Shown here piece by piece: positions 16,166 to 24,729 of a stretch of DNA of 38,496 bases. Positions within the stretch are counted from its first letter, which is position 1; every line of letters begins with the position of its first letter. This DNA is from an uncultured Alistipes sp. Its GTDB lineage: Bacteria > Bacteroidota > Bacteroidia > Bacteroidales > Rikenellaceae. The notes under the pieces are model-generated. The model made no database searches and had not been told where the DNA came from. It saw only the letters and a list, made by a program, of their open reading frames with translations. The translations under genes and the position numbers were made by a program. The stretch spans positions 1 through 38,496 of the forward strand of contig UQNV01000018.1 in the NCBI GenBank assembly GCA_900542505.1. Direction: 5' to 3'.

Positions 16166-17134
16166 ATGGAAAACTACTGGAAACGACTCAAGGCCCATCC
16201 CCTGGCCTACAACCTGACCCTCATCGTGCTCACGCTGCTGGCGCTGGCGTTCGTCGCCCACTTCGCCATGCAGGCGGGCACGCGCCACGGCGCACGCCGC
16301 ACCGTACCCGACTTCTCGGGCATTCCGCTCGAGGAGGCGCAGCGCATCGCCCTCAGGAACGACCTCACGCTCTTCATCAACGACTCGCTCTTCGTGCCGG
16401 CCTACGAGGGCGGCATCGTCCTCGACCAGCTGCCGGCCGGCGGCGTCGAGGTGAAGCCCGGGCGGACGGTCTACGTCACCATCAACTCCTTCCGCCAGAA
16501 GAGCGTGCCGGTGCCCTACGTCGCCGGACGCTCGCTGCGCCAGGCCAAGAACATGCTCGAGATTGCAGGGCTCGAAATCGAGGAGCTCGTCTACCGTCCC
16601 GACATGGCGACCAACTACGTGCTCGAGGAGTACTGCGACGGTCGTCCGGTGCAGGCCACGAGCCGTATCGAGGCCGAAATGGGTTCGGGCGTGACGCTCT
16701 ACGTGGGCGTCGAGGCGGGGTCGGAGACCACGCCCGTCCCGCTGGTTACCGGATACGGCCTGCGCGAGGCCAAGAGCCGGCTCTGGGAGCTGGGCATCAA
16801 CGTCGGGCGGGTGAACTACGACGAGGGCATCAACCTGCTCAACCAGAAGCAGGCGCGCGTCTACCGCCAGAGCCCTGCCGCGGAGCAGACCGTACGGCTG
16901 GGTGACCGCGTGGAGCTGTGGCTGACGCTCGATGCCGACAAGGCCGCAGAGAGCCGGGCCGCAGCCGAAAAGGAGGCCGCCCGCCTGGCTCAGGAGCGCA
17001 TCGCCCGCGAGCAGGCCGAGGCCGACTCGCTGGCGCTCGTCCGCTTCGAGGAGGCGACCTCCCCGGCAGGCGGCGACACCCCCGCCGATACGCACCGCGG
17101 CACGACGAACGACGACGAAGGATTTTTCGACTGA
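16166..17134 (+). CDS. Membrane-anchored protein with three PASTA domains
   Basis: 322 residues: one membrane anchor (about 14-36), then three extracytoplasmic PASTA domains (about 46-108, 112-183, 188-266), and a charged Ala/Glu-rich tail (267-322). PASTA repeats in other proteins bind peptidoglycan or muropeptides, but here no kinase or penicillin-binding domain is attached. Recurring motifs are VPDFSGIPLEEAQRI, VPYVAGRSLRQAKNML and VPLVTGYGLREAKSRL. A stand-alone PASTA gene next to an RluD-type gene is, to my knowledge, common in Bacteroidota. It lies 9 bp before the pseudouridine synthase gene. Its function is unknown; a cell-wall sensing or scaffold role is inference. Confidence 0.88.
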   Translation: MENYWKRLKAHPLAYNLTLIVLTLLALAFVAHFAMQAGTRHGARRTVPDFSGIPLEEAQRIALRNDLTLFINDSLFVPAYEGGIVLDQLPAGGVEVKPGRTVYVTINSFRQKSVPVPYVAGRSLRQAKNMLEIAGLEIEELVYRPDMATNYVLEEYCDGRPVQATSRIEAEMGSGVTLYVGVEAGSETTPVPLVTGYGLREAKSRLWELGINVGRVNYDEGINLLNQKQARVYRQSPAAEQTVRLGDRVELWLTLDADKAAESRAAAEKEAARLAQERIAREQAEADSLALVRFEEATSPAGGDTPADTHRGTTNDDEGFFD

Positions 17135-17143
17135 CGGCAGACG

Positions 17144-18334
17144 ATGATACGCACCGAATACGAACCGACGGGCCCCTCCGCGGAGCTCCGTCCCGCTTCC
17201 GGTCCGGACGGGGGCAACCCCCCGGCCGACGAGGCCCGCGCCGCCGCACCCGCGAGCGACGAGGGGGAGCCGTACTGCGACGACGAGGACGGCGACGACG
17301 ACGGCGAGGCCGGCGGGCAGGGGCTCTACGAACACTTCTCCATCACGGCCGACAAGGGGCAGACGCTCATCCGGCTCGACAAGTACCTCACCTGCCGCAT
17401 GGAGAAGTGCTCGCGCAACCGCATCCAGGCGGCGGCCGACAGCGGCAACATCCTCGTCAACGGCAAGCCGGCCAAGTCGAGCTACAAGGTCAAGCCGCTG
17501 GACCACATCTCGCTGGTGATGCCCTACCCGCGCCGCGAGGTGGAGATTATCCCCGAAAACATCCCGCTCGAAATACCCTACGAGGACGACGACCTGCTGA
17601 TTGTCAACAAGGCGGCCGGCATGGTGGTCCACCCGGGCCACGGCAACTACCAGGGGACGCTGGTCAACGCGCTGACCTACCACCTGCGCTCGCTCCCGAT
17701 GTTCCGCGAGGGGGACATGCGCGCCGGACTGGTCCACCGCATCGACAAGGACACCTCGGGGCTGCTGGTCATCGCCAAGAACGAACTGGCGCACGCCCGG
17801 CTGGCCAAGCAGTTCTTCGACCACACCATCCATCGCCGCTACGTGGCCCTCGTCTGGGGCAACTTCGAGCAGGACGAGGGAACCATCACGGGCAACATCG
17901 GCCGCGACCCCAGGGACCGGCTCAAGATGCACGTCTTCGCCAACGGCGAGGAGGGCAAGCATGCCGTCACCCACTGGCGCGTGCTCAAGCGCTACGGCTA
18001 CGTGACGCTGGTCGAGTGCCGTCTCGAGACGGGGCGCACGCACCAGATTCGCGTCCACATGGCCTGGCAGGGCCACCCGCTCTTCAACGACGAGCGCTAC
18101 GGCGGCGACCGCATCCTCAAGGGGACGACCTTCGCCAAGTACCGGCAGTTCATCGAGAACTGCTTCGCGCTGATGCCGCGCCAGGCGCTCCACGCCCGCT
18201 CGCTGGGCTTCGTCCACCCGACGACGCACCGCGACGTCTGCTTCGAGAGCGAGCTGCCGGAGGATTTCCGCGCCGTCATCGCCAAATGGGACGCCTACGT
18301 GGCCGCGGGCCGCACCGACGAGGAGACGCTCTGA
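17144..18334 (+). CDS. RluA/RluD family rRNA pseudouridine synthase
   Basis: 396 residues. An acidic low-complexity N-terminal extension (about 1-60, with CDDEDGDDDGE) precedes an S4 RNA-binding domain (about 75-130; LDKYLTCRM, SRNRIQAAADSGNILVNG) and the pseudouridine synthase domain. HRIDKDTSG carries the catalytic Asp201, followed by RYVALVWG and GRTHQIRVHMAWQGHP. RluD of E. coli modifies 1911, 1915 and 1917 in helix 69 of 23S rRNA; the same target is likely but unproven. ATG at 17144 gives the acidic extension; initiation further in would remove it without harming known domains. Confidence 0.93.
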   Translation: MIRTEYEPTGPSAELRPASGPDGGNPPADEARAAAPASDEGEPYCDDEDGDDDGEAGGQGLYEHFSITADKGQTLIRLDKYLTCRMEKCSRNRIQAAADSGNILVNGKPAKSSYKVKPLDHISLVMPYPRREVEIIPENIPLEIPYEDDDLLIVNKAAGMVVHPGHGNYQGTLVNALTYHLRSLPMFREGDMRAGLVHRIDKDTSGLLVIAKNELAHARLAKQFFDHTIHRRYVALVWGNFEQDEGTITGNIGRDPRDRLKMHVFANGEEGKHAVTHWRVLKRYGYVTLVECRLETGRTHQIRVHMAWQGHPLFNDERYGGDRILKGTTFAKYRQFIENCFALMPRQALHARSLGFVHPTTHRDVCFESELPEDFRAVIAKWDAYVAAGRTDEETL

Positions 18335-18512
18335 GACCGCCCCGCCCGCAGCTGCCGGGCGGGAGGCGGCATCCCCTCCGCCGGCCGCAGGCCGCCGAGC
18401 CCCGCCCGCCGTCCGGGATGGCTCCGGACAGACGGGAAGCCCGCTCCGCGGGACCCGTCCGCACGGCCGGGCGCCGCAATACCTTTTATCATCCGTTACC
18501 GAACAAACCGCC
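18335..18512 (+). other. GC-rich spacer with possible ygiQ promoter
   Basis: 178 bp with several short GC inverted repeats (for example GCCCG/CGGGC near 18346-18362) and no T-run. TACCTTTT at 18480-18487 matches the -7 consensus at seven of eight positions, 25 bp before the YgiQ start, and may be its promoter. Confidence 0.4.
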
Positions 18513-20498
18513 ATGTTTCTGCCGACAACCGTCAAAGAGGTCCGCGAACGCGGATGGGATTACCTCGACGTCATCCTCTTCACGGGCGACGCCTACATCG
18601 ACCACCCGGCCTTCGGCGCCGCGGTCATCGGCCGCCTGCTCGAAGCCGAGGGCTACCGCGTCGCCATCGTTCCCCAGCCCAACTGGCGGGACGACCTGCG
18701 CGACTTCACCAAACTGGGCGCGCCGCGCCTCTTCTTCGGCATCTCGGGCGGCGCGATGGACTCGATGGTCAACCACTATACGGCCAACCTCAGGCTGCGC
18801 CACGACGACGCCTACACGCCCGGCGGCCGCGCGGGCTTCCGCCCCGACTACGCCGTGACGGTCTACACGCGCATCCTCAAGCGCCTCTTCCCCCATGTGC
18901 CGGTGGTCGTGGGAGGCATCGAGGCCTCGCTGCGGCGGCTGACCCACTACGACTACTGGAGCGATGCGCTGCGCCCCTCGGTGCTCGTCGAGTCGGGCGC
19001 CGACCTGCTCATCTACGGCATGGGCGAGGGGGTGGTGCAGCAGGTCGCACGCGCCATGCACAACGGCTACAACGCCAAGCTGCTGCGCCGCATCCGCCAG
19101 GTGGCCTTCGTGGCCGACGACGACTACGTCGCGCGGCTCGACCCCGCGACGACCATCCGTCTCCACTCCTTCGAGGAGTGCCGGGCCGACAAGCGAGCCT
19201 TCGGCGAGAACTTCACCGTCATCGAGACGCAGAGCAACCTGATGGAGCCCGTGGCGACGCTCGTCGAGCGGACGGGCGACCGCTGGGTGGTGGTCACGCC
19301 CCCCAACGCCGCGCTCTCGACCGAGGAGCTCGACCACTCGTTCGACCTCCCCTACGAGCGGGCGCCCCACCCGCGCTACCGCGGCAAGGGCGACATCCCG
19401 GCCTGGGAGATGATTAAGTTCTCGCTCAACATCCACCGGGGCTGCTTCGGCGGCTGCTCCTTCTGCACCATCTCGGCCCATCAGGGCAAGTTCATCCACT
19501 CGCGCAGCGAGCGGTCGATTCTCGCCGAGGTGGAGCGCATCGTCCGCATGCCGGACTTCAAGGGCTACCTCTCGGACATCGGGGCCCCCTCGGCCAACAT
19601 GTACCGCATGGGGGGCCGCGACCGGACGCTCTGCGCCCGCTGCCGGCGCCCCTCGTGCCTCCACCCGCAGCGCTGCCCCAACCTCGACAACGACCACCGG
19701 CCGCTGCTGGCCCTCTACGAAAAAATCCGCGCCGTGAAGGGCATCCGCAAGGCCTTCATCGGCAGCGGTATCCGCTACGACCTCTTCGACGGGACGCCCT
19801 ACCTCGAGACGGTGCTCCGCCACCACACCTCGGGACGGCTCAAGGTGGCCCCCGAGCACACCGAGGAGCATGTGCTGCGGCTGATGCGCAAGCCGCCCTT
19901 CGCCCTCTTCGAGCAGCTCAACGAGTCGTTCCACGCCATCTGCCGCCGCGAGGGGCTTCCCTACCAGCTCATCCCCTACTTCATCTCGTCACACCCCGGC
20001 TGCACGGAGCACGACATGCGCGAGCTGGCGCACAAGGTGCTCGGACGGCTCCACTTCACGCTCGAGCAGGTGCAGGACCTCACCCCCACGCCGATGACCC
20101 TCTCGTCGGTGATGTTCTACACGGGCGAGAACCCCTATACCCACGAGCCGGTCTACGTCGCCCGCACGCAGGAGGAGAAGCGCCGCCAGAAGAGCTACTT
20201 CTTCCGCCCGGGACAGGCGGGGGCCGCGCCGGCCAAGAGGGCGCCGCGCGGCGCAGGAGACGGACCGGAGCACGATGCAACGCGCAGTTCGTCCCGGGAT
20301 GCAAACCGGGGCGTGAAGCGGGGGCAGGCGGCCGGCTCGGGCAAGTTCCCGGCAAAGGCTCCGGCCCGCACCGGCCAGTCCGAGCGATTCGAGCGGCCTG
20401 ACCGTTCTGACCGTTCTGACCGTTCTGACCGGCGGGCGCCGCGCGAAACCACCGCTTCGGGGCGCCGCCCCGGAAGGGCAAAAAACGGGCGGCGATGA
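18513..20498 (+). CDS. YgiQ family radical SAM protein
   Basis: 661-residue member of the YgiQ family (UPF0313), whose reaction is not established. The N-terminal YgiQ domain has FLPTTVKEV, DVILFTGDAYIDHP and FFGISGGAMDSMV. The radical SAM domain carries CFGGCSFC (Cys311, 315, 318). A second cysteine cluster (CARCRRPSCLHPQRC) follows around 371-385. After about residue 570 the protein ends in a basic, disordered tail that includes six copies of a three-residue unit (ERF, ERP, DRS, DRS, DRS, DRR) encoded by the 9-bp repeat at 20381-20433. The stop overlaps the next gene by ATGA. Confidence 0.9.
   Translation: MFLPTTVKEVRERGWDYLDVILFTGDAYIDHPAFGAAVIGRLLEAEGYRVAIVPQPNWRDDLRDFTKLGAPRLFFGISGGAMDSMVNHYTANLRLRHDDAYTPGGRAGFRPDYAVTVYTRILKRLFPHVPVVVGGIEASLRRLTHYDYWSDALRPSVLVESGADLLIYGMGEGVVQQVARAMHNGYNAKLLRRIRQVAFVADDDYVARLDPATTIRLHSFEECRADKRAFGENFTVIETQSNLMEPVATLVERTGDRWVVVTPPNAALSTEELDHSFDLPYERAPHPRYRGKGDIPAWEMIKFSLNIHRGCFGGCSFCTISAHQGKFIHSRSERSILAEVERIVRMPDFKGYLSDIGAPSANMYRMGGRDRTLCARCRRPSCLHPQRCPNLDNDHRPLLALYEKIRAVKGIRKAFIGSGIRYDLFDGTPYLETVLRHHTSGRLKVAPEHTEEHVLRLMRKPPFALFEQLNESFHAICRREGLPYQLIPYFISSHPGCTEHDMRELAHKVLGRLHFTLEQVQDLTPTPMTLSSVMFYTGENPYTHEPVYVARTQEEKRRQKSYFFRPGQAGAAPAKRAPRGAGDGPEHDATRSSSRDANRGVKRGQAAGSGKFPAKAPARTGQSERFERPDRSDRSDRSDRRAPRETTASGRRPGRAKNGRR
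20381..20433 (+). repeat. 9-bp tandem repeat inside the YgiQ tail
   Basis: CGAGCGATT and CGAGCGGCC (overlapping junction) are followed by CTGACCGTT at 20398, 20407 and 20416 and CTGACCGGC at 20425. The unit keeps the reading frame, so copy number changes would only lengthen the tail. Confidence 0.85.
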
Positions 20499-21064
20499 GC
20501 GGCGGCTGGACCATCCGCCGGATGCGGCAGTCAGAGTACGCCATGCTGCCCGGCCTGCTGCTCAAGGCAATCTACCTGCCCGAAGGGACGCCACCGCCCT
20601 CCTTCCAGGTGGTCTTCACCCCCGAGCTGCTGCCCTATACGGTCGGCTTCGGAGCCGGCGCCTACGACCGGGCGCTCTGCGCCGTAGTGCGCGGAGAGGT
20701 CATCGGCGCCGTCTGGGTGCGGCTGGTCAAGGGGTTCGGCTATCTGGACGACGCGACGCCCGAGCTGGTACTCGTCGTCGAGGAGCCCTTCCGCGGCCGC
20801 GGCATCGGCACAGAGCTGCTCCGCAGGATGCTGCTGCAGGCCGCCGACGAAGGGATGGAGCGCCTCTCGCTCTCGGTGCAGCGCGCCAATCCGGCCCGGA
20901 GGCTCTACCTGCGCATGGGCTTCGAGACGGTGCGGAGCCACGGCGGGGAGGATATCATGTGCCGCCCGACGGCGGGCGTGGAGCGCCGGGCGGGCGACCG
21001 TCTGCGGCGCTGGCTGGAGCCGATTGCAAGGTGGTTTCACCGCGACGAGGAGCCGGAAGGATAA
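20495..21064 (+). CDS. GNAT family N-acetyltransferase
   Basis: 189-residue acetyltransferase of the GNAT superfamily. The acetyl-CoA loop FRGRGIGTELL (about 105-115) and the following SVQRANPARRLYLRMGFE (about 128-145) are clear. The substrate is not predictable from sequence. The ATG overlaps the YgiQ stop (ATGA at 20495-20498), implying translational coupling. The C-terminus has a short amphipathic Trp/Arg-rich extension (RRWLEPIARWFHR). The terminator at 21183-21224 ends this unit. Confidence 0.88.
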   Translation: MSGGWTIRRMRQSEYAMLPGLLLKAIYLPEGTPPPSFQVVFTPELLPYTVGFGAGAYDRALCAVVRGEVIGAVWVRLVKGFGYLDDATPELVLVVEEPFRGRGIGTELLRRMLLQAADEGMERLSLSVQRANPARRLYLRMGFETVRSHGGEDIMCRPTAGVERRAGDRLRRWLEPIARWFHRDEEPEG

Positions 21065-21182
21065 GGAGCCCGAGGAGCGGGGCCCGGTTGCAGGGCGGGC
21101 GCCCGGGCAGGCAACACGGAGCGCGGGAGCGGACGGCACGGACGGCACGGAGCGCCCCAACTCCCGAGACGCCTCAAGAGAC

Positions 21183-21224
21183 GAGGCGGAGCAGTCCTCC
21201 AATGGACCGCTCCGCCTCTTTTTT
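21183..21224 (+). terminator. Intrinsic terminator after the GNAT gene
   Basis: GAGGCGGAGC (21183-21192) pairs with GCTCCGCCTC (21209-21218); GTCC/GGAC inside extends the stem. Six T follow at 21219-21224. Confidence 0.92.
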
Positions 21225-21261
21225 GGATTCGGGAAACGACAGGGAGCACCGCCTCCCCGGC

Positions 21262-21966
21262 TCAGCACCCCAGCAGCGGGGCGAGTTCGGAGATGGTGCC
21301 GAGCGCCGGTATATCGTGGGGTGCGCACTCCTCGGGTGCAACCTCCTCGTGGCGCCACGTCTCCACGAAGGGGATATGGACCGCCCGGCCGCCCAGCGCC
21401 AGCACGGGCAGCACGTCGGAGCGCAGCGAGTTGCCCACCATGAGGAAGGCCCCGGGGGCGACACCCAGCCGCCGCATCACCTCGCCGTACGAGGCCTCGT
21501 CCTTGTCGGCCATCACCTCGACGGCATCGAAGCAGGGGGCCAGTCCCGAGAGGCGGAGCTTGCGCCGCTGGTCGAGCAGGTCGCCCTTCGTGACGACCGC
21601 CAGCCGGTAGCGCCCCTGCAGCCGCCGGAGCGTCTCCCGCACGCCGGGGAGCAGCTCGACGGGGCGCTGCAGCTGGTCGCGCCCCAGCGCGACAATACCC
21701 CGCACGACCTCGGCCGGGAGAGCCTCGCCGCCCAGTTCGAGCGCCGTCTCGACCATCGAGAGCACGCAGGCCTTGACGCCGTAGCCGTAGAGCGACATGT
21801 TGGCCACCTCGCGGCCGTAGAGCCGCTCGACGGCCTCATCGGCCGCAGCCCAGGGGGCCACGAGCGAGCAGAACCGCCGCTCGCTCTCGCGGAAAAAGGG
21901 TTCGTTGACCCACAGCGTGTCGTCGGCATCGAAGGCGACGACCTCTATCTTGTCGTAATCGTTCAT
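21262..21966 (-). CDS. HAD family hydrolase
   Basis: Cytosolic HAD-superfamily hydrolase, probably a phosphatase, of 234 residues from the ATG at 21966 (MNDYDKIEVV). Motif I is FDADDTLW with nucleophile Asp13 and acid/base Asp15; motif II is VVTKGD; the motif III lysine lies in VMADKDEAS; motif IV is GNSLRSD. A helical cap (about 20-100) places it near the YjjG/2-haloacid dehalogenase-like group. The open frame extends 13 codons further up to 22005, but that stretch is unconserved in appearance. It is 40 bp downstream of the porin gene on the same strand and may be cotranscribed. The substrate is unknown. Confidence 0.88.
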   Translation of the reverse strand: MNDYDKIEVVAFDADDTLWVNEPFFRESERRFCSLVAPWAAADEAVERLYGREVANMSLYGYGVKACVLSMVETALELGGEALPAEVVRGIVALGRDQLQRPVELLPGVRETLRRLQGRYRLAVVTKGDLLDQRRKLRLSGLAPCFDAVEVMADKDEASYGEVMRRLGVAPGAFLMVGNSLRSDVLPVLALGGRAVHIPFVETWRHEEVAPEECAPHDIPALGTISELAPLLGC

Positions 21967-22006
21967 TTCGTTCGTCGTTTGCAGTGCGCAGCACCGGGGC
22001 TGCATG

Positions 22007-23338
22007 TCAGAACATGCCGGTGAGCATCACCGCGACCCGATGGCGGCCGAAGTCGCGGCCCGCGGCAGCCGCCCGGACCTTCGCGTCGGCATAATGGTCC
22101 TCGAAGGTGTAGTTGAGCTGGCAGCGGAGGTACTTCAGGGGAGTCCACAGCAGACCGGCCGTATAGTTCGTCTGGCGAAGGTTCCACCGCAGGTCCTCCT
22201 CGAAGGTGTCGCAGCGCACCACCGGTTGGAGCGAACGCGTCGCCCGCCAGCCGGCCGCCACGTACCATCCCTGGCTCTCCTGCTCGACCGGCCGGGCCCC
22301 GGGCTCGGCCGCCGGGAGGCCCGTCACGCCCAGCAGATACTCGCCGCGCAGCATGAAACGGCCCCGGTCGTAGCAGGCGCCCGCAGCGTAACGCACGCGC
22401 TTGCGGCTGTGCTCGCCGTACTCGCCCCAATACCAGGAGCCCGAGACCTGCAGCCCGTCCATCGGGCGGAGGGTCAGCCGTGCCACGAAGTCCTTCGAGC
22501 GGTTGCGGTCGGCTGCATTGACCCCTTCGCCGTTGAAGAGCGCCAGGTTGTAGCAGAGCAAGTGGCGGCCCTCACGCCGCCAGAAGCCGCCGTAGAGCTG
22601 CGCTCCCAGGTCGCGACCCGTCGCCGTAAGGCCGCAGATGTCGTTGAACCCCATCAGCCGGACGAGCGCCATCGGGTAGTCGATGAACTCGAAGCGTGTG
22701 GGCGGATACTCCGTATTCTCGATGGAGAAGGGTATCTTGAACTCGCCGACCTGGAGGTTGAGCTGGTCGAAGGGGCGGTAGCGCAGGTAGGCGTCGAGCA
22801 GTCGGGGCGAGACCAGTTCGACATGGAAGCGGTAGTCGAGCTTCGGTGCGAGGTCGCCCTGGAAATCGAGCCGCACGCGCCGGATGAAGAACTCCGAAGA
22901 GGTATGCTCCAGCCACTCGTACCCGAGCTGGAGGTAACCCGAAATGCGGGGCAGCCGGGCGCGGATACGCTCCCAGGCCGAGAGCCGCTCCGCAAGGCCG
23001 GTCGTCGGGTCCGAGGGGTCCGAAGGAAGGCTTACCTCCCCGTCATCCACGGCCGGCGCAGTCTCCGGCGGCACACCGCCATCCGCCGGCAAAGAGGCCG
23101 AAAAGAGGCCGGATGCCTCGGAGGCTTCGGGCGCCTCGAATGCTTCGGATACTTCGGCGCGAAGGGCGCCGTCGGGGTTGTCGCTCCGCAACGAAGCCGA
23201 CGGAGCGCCGTCGGCCGCGGAGGCCGCACGAAGCGGACAAGGAAGATTGCCGGAGGTAACCTCACGGGCGAAAAGTCGTTCAGGCAGAGCACTGGTGCAA
23301 ACCGCACACGCAAAGAGTGCGAGGAGGTGGTTCTTCAT
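22007..23338 (-). CDS. Phosphate-selective porin O/P family outer-membrane protein
   Basis: Outer-membrane beta-barrel of the PorO/P family, 443 residues from the ATG at 23338. A signal peptide (about 1-25) is followed by a low-complexity Ala/Ser/Glu/Pro region (about 26-120) and the barrel from ISGYLQLGYEWLE onward, with FFIRRVRLDFQG, VGEFKIPFSIENTEYPP and the terminal aromatic ...TGMF expected for barrel assembly. The family name implies phosphate or anion uptake, but specificity cannot be judged here. The low-complexity region contains five 9-bp repeats. The longer frame to 23365 lacks a better signal peptide. No clear promoter was found. Confidence 0.88.
   Translation of the reverse strand: MKNHLLALFACAVCTSALPERLFAREVTSGNLPCPLRAASAADGAPSASLRSDNPDGALRAEVSEAFEAPEASEASGLFSASLPADGGVPPETAPAVDDGEVSLPSDPSDPTTGLAERLSAWERIRARLPRISGYLQLGYEWLEHTSSEFFIRRVRLDFQGDLAPKLDYRFHVELVSPRLLDAYLRYRPFDQLNLQVGEFKIPFSIENTEYPPTRFEFIDYPMALVRLMGFNDICGLTATGRDLGAQLYGGFWRREGRHLLCYNLALFNGEGVNAADRNRSKDFVARLTLRPMDGLQVSGSWYWGEYGEHSRKRVRYAAGACYDRGRFMLRGEYLLGVTGLPAAEPGARPVEQESQGWYVAAGWRATRSLQPVVRCDTFEEDLRWNLRQTNYTAGLLWTPLKYLRCQLNYTFEDHYADAKVRAAAAGRDFGRHRVAVMLTGMF
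23111..23155 (-). repeat. 9-bp tandem repeat in the porin N-terminal region
   Basis: Five plus-strand units: GGATGCCTC, GGAGGCTTC, GGGCGCCTC, GAATGCTTC, GGATACTTC. On the coding strand they give EVS, EAF, EAP, EAS, EAS, within the non-barrel part of the protein. Confidence 0.8.
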
Positions 23339-23472
23339 TGGTTCCGGGGCTTTTCTCGGAGGCAAAAAAAAGAAATTCCGACGAATGTTCCAACTCGCGA
23401 GTTTACTTTTTGGACCGCATGGGCGAAAAAAGATGGCATCCCGGCCATTTCAGCGGCCGGCGGCCTTGCGTG

Positions 23473-23509
23473 CCTGACGTGCCTGACGTACCTGACGTAC
23501 CTTGACGTG
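23473..23509 (+). repeat. 9-bp tandem repeat, four copies
   Basis: CCTGACGTG (23473), CCTGACGTA (23482), CCTGACGTA (23491) and CCTTGACGTG (23500, one inserted base), in non-coding sequence upstream of the porin gene. Confidence 0.85.
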
Positions 23510-23531
23510 TGCGCTGCCGGGCCCCGCCACG

Positions 23532-23560
23532 AAAAAGCCCCGGAGATTCGCTCCGGGGCT
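23532..23560 (-). terminator. Intrinsic terminator of the glsB-like gene
   Basis: AGCCCCGGAG (23536-23545) pairs perfectly with CTCCGGGGCT (23551-23560) around a 5-base loop. On the minus strand TTTTT follows (plus A at 23532-23536). It lies about 90 bp past the stop at 23649. Confidence 0.88.
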
Positions 23561-23648
23561 CTGACGGCAGGGCCGTCTTCAACACAATACTTATTATACT
23601 TAAATACTTGTTTGCCTTTCGTTCGGCGGAGCGGGCCGCCCCGCAGCG

Positions 23649-24650
23649 TCACTCGCCGCCGCTGCGCACCTTGCGGTTGATGCGCTGCAGATGCTCGTGC
23701 AGCCGCTGGCGGAAGACCTCGCGCCGGTGTTTGAGGTTCGCCTGCCACCCCTGCCAGCGGGTGTAGCGCTCGCGCTTCTCGGGATAGATGTCGGGGATGG
23801 TCACCAGGATGCCCGTCTCCTCGACGCCGCCGAAATCGGGGTTCGACACCGTATCGAAGACCCGCATCGTGGGCGAGAGGTTCATGTAGGCGTTGATGAG
23901 CGGCGGGATGGTCTCGTCGAACTCGCGGATTTTCTGCAGCAGAATCCGGTAGTTCTCGGCATAGTCGCGCCCGGTGAAGAACTCCTCGTAGTAGGGGTCG
24001 TCCAGGTCGAGCTGCAGGGGGTTGATGGCCGTCACCAGATTGTCGCGGTCGGGGAAGTAGCGGCGCAGGAACCAGATGAGCGCATTGCGCGCCACGGACT
24101 TGTAGGTCGTATACATGGTCACCTTGCCGAAGAGGTACTTCGCCTGCGGATTGAGCACGATGAGCGCCCCCAGACCGTCCCAGAGGTTGTCGAGCGCGTA
24201 GATGCTCTTGCGGTTGGCCCGCGCCTGGTAGGAGCGCTGGACGAACGAGCGCCCCAGTTCGATGGTATAGGGAAGGTATTCGCGGCGGAACTTCTCGCTG
24301 AAGCGGAAGTAGTGCTCGGTCGAGAGGTGGCGCGGATGCTCCGACGTGCAGACGATGAAGCGGTAGCCGCCCACAATCTCCTCGGCATGGGGGTCCCAGA
24401 CGATGAGCTGGTAGTAACCGTCCGGAGCGAGGTCCTCCTCGTCGATGTCCACCTCGAGCCCCGTGCCGCCGCCGGCGATGCGGAATGCCTCCTCGCGCAG
24501 ACGGCCCACCTCGCGCATCAGGGCCGGACACTCCGAGGCCGCGAAGACATAGATTTCGTTCGAAGCCTTGTTCGTATCGCGGTACTTGCGTTCGGGGGTC
24601 AGTTCGGCCCGCAACAGTTCCCGCTCCACGGGTGGAATGATTGGCTGCAT
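23649..24650 (-). CDS. glsB: OlsB/GlsB-like N-acyltransferase (glycine-lipid synthesis)
   Basis: GNAT-fold acyltransferase resembling OlsB, which acylates ornithine with 3-hydroxyacyl-ACP. In Bacteroides the related GlsB acylates glycine to give N-acylglycines (commendamide), the first step to glycine lipids. The 333-residue protein has the OlsB core: EEIVGGYRF, IELGRSFVQRSYQ (the ELGRSxV signature) and KYLFGKVTMY. Such proteins are often labelled putative hemolysin. The ATG at 24650 is chosen over a GTG at 24659. The gene follows the PlsC-like gene by 79 bp and has its own -7 element at 24716-24723. Amino-acid specificity is inferred from phylum and neighbour. Confidence 0.72.
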   Translation of the reverse strand: MQPIIPPVERELLRAELTPERKYRDTNKASNEIYVFAASECPALMREVGRLREEAFRIAGGGTGLEVDIDEEDLAPDGYYQLIVWDPHAEEIVGGYRFIVCTSEHPRHLSTEHYFRFSEKFRREYLPYTIELGRSFVQRSYQARANRKSIYALDNLWDGLGALIVLNPQAKYLFGKVTMYTTYKSVARNALIWFLRRYFPDRDNLVTAINPLQLDLDDPYYEEFFTGRDYAENYRILLQKIREFDETIPPLINAYMNLSPTMRVFDTVSNPDFGGVEETGILVTIPDIYPEKRERYTRWQGWQANLKHRREVFRQRLHEHLQRINRKVRSGGE

Positions 24651-24715
24651 TTGCGTCACGAGATTGGGCGCCGGCCGGTCGGATGAGAACGGTCGGCGGC
24701 ATGGTTATTACGGCA

Positions 24716-24723
24716 CAAAAATA
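24716..24723 (-). promoter_or_regulatory. Putative -7 element of the glsB-like gene
   Basis: Minus strand TATTTTTG matches TAnnTTTG, 65 bp upstream of the ATG at 24650 and just beyond the upstream gene's stop. The gene may therefore be expressed independently of glsA as well as with it. Confidence 0.5.
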
Positions 24724-24729
24724 GGGATT

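Larger units (their letters stand above)
23339..23648. other. Spacer between porin and glsB-like gene
   Basis: 310 bp upstream of the porin gene and downstream of glsB. It contains the glsB terminator (23532-23560), a 9-bp repeat (23473-23509) and a small second hairpin (GACGGC/GCCGTC, about 23563-23577). I found no TAnnTTTG element for the porin gene. Confidence 0.6.

Noticed and set aside
16103..18535. Long minus-strand frame of 810 codons opposite the PASTA and RluD-like genes
   Set aside because: Composition is that of an antisense shadow, with no motif and no start context.
21967..22005. Thirteen-codon N-terminal extension of the HAD hydrolase
   Set aside because: It has no typical HAD sequence, and the ATG at 21966 places motif I at the usual distance from the start.
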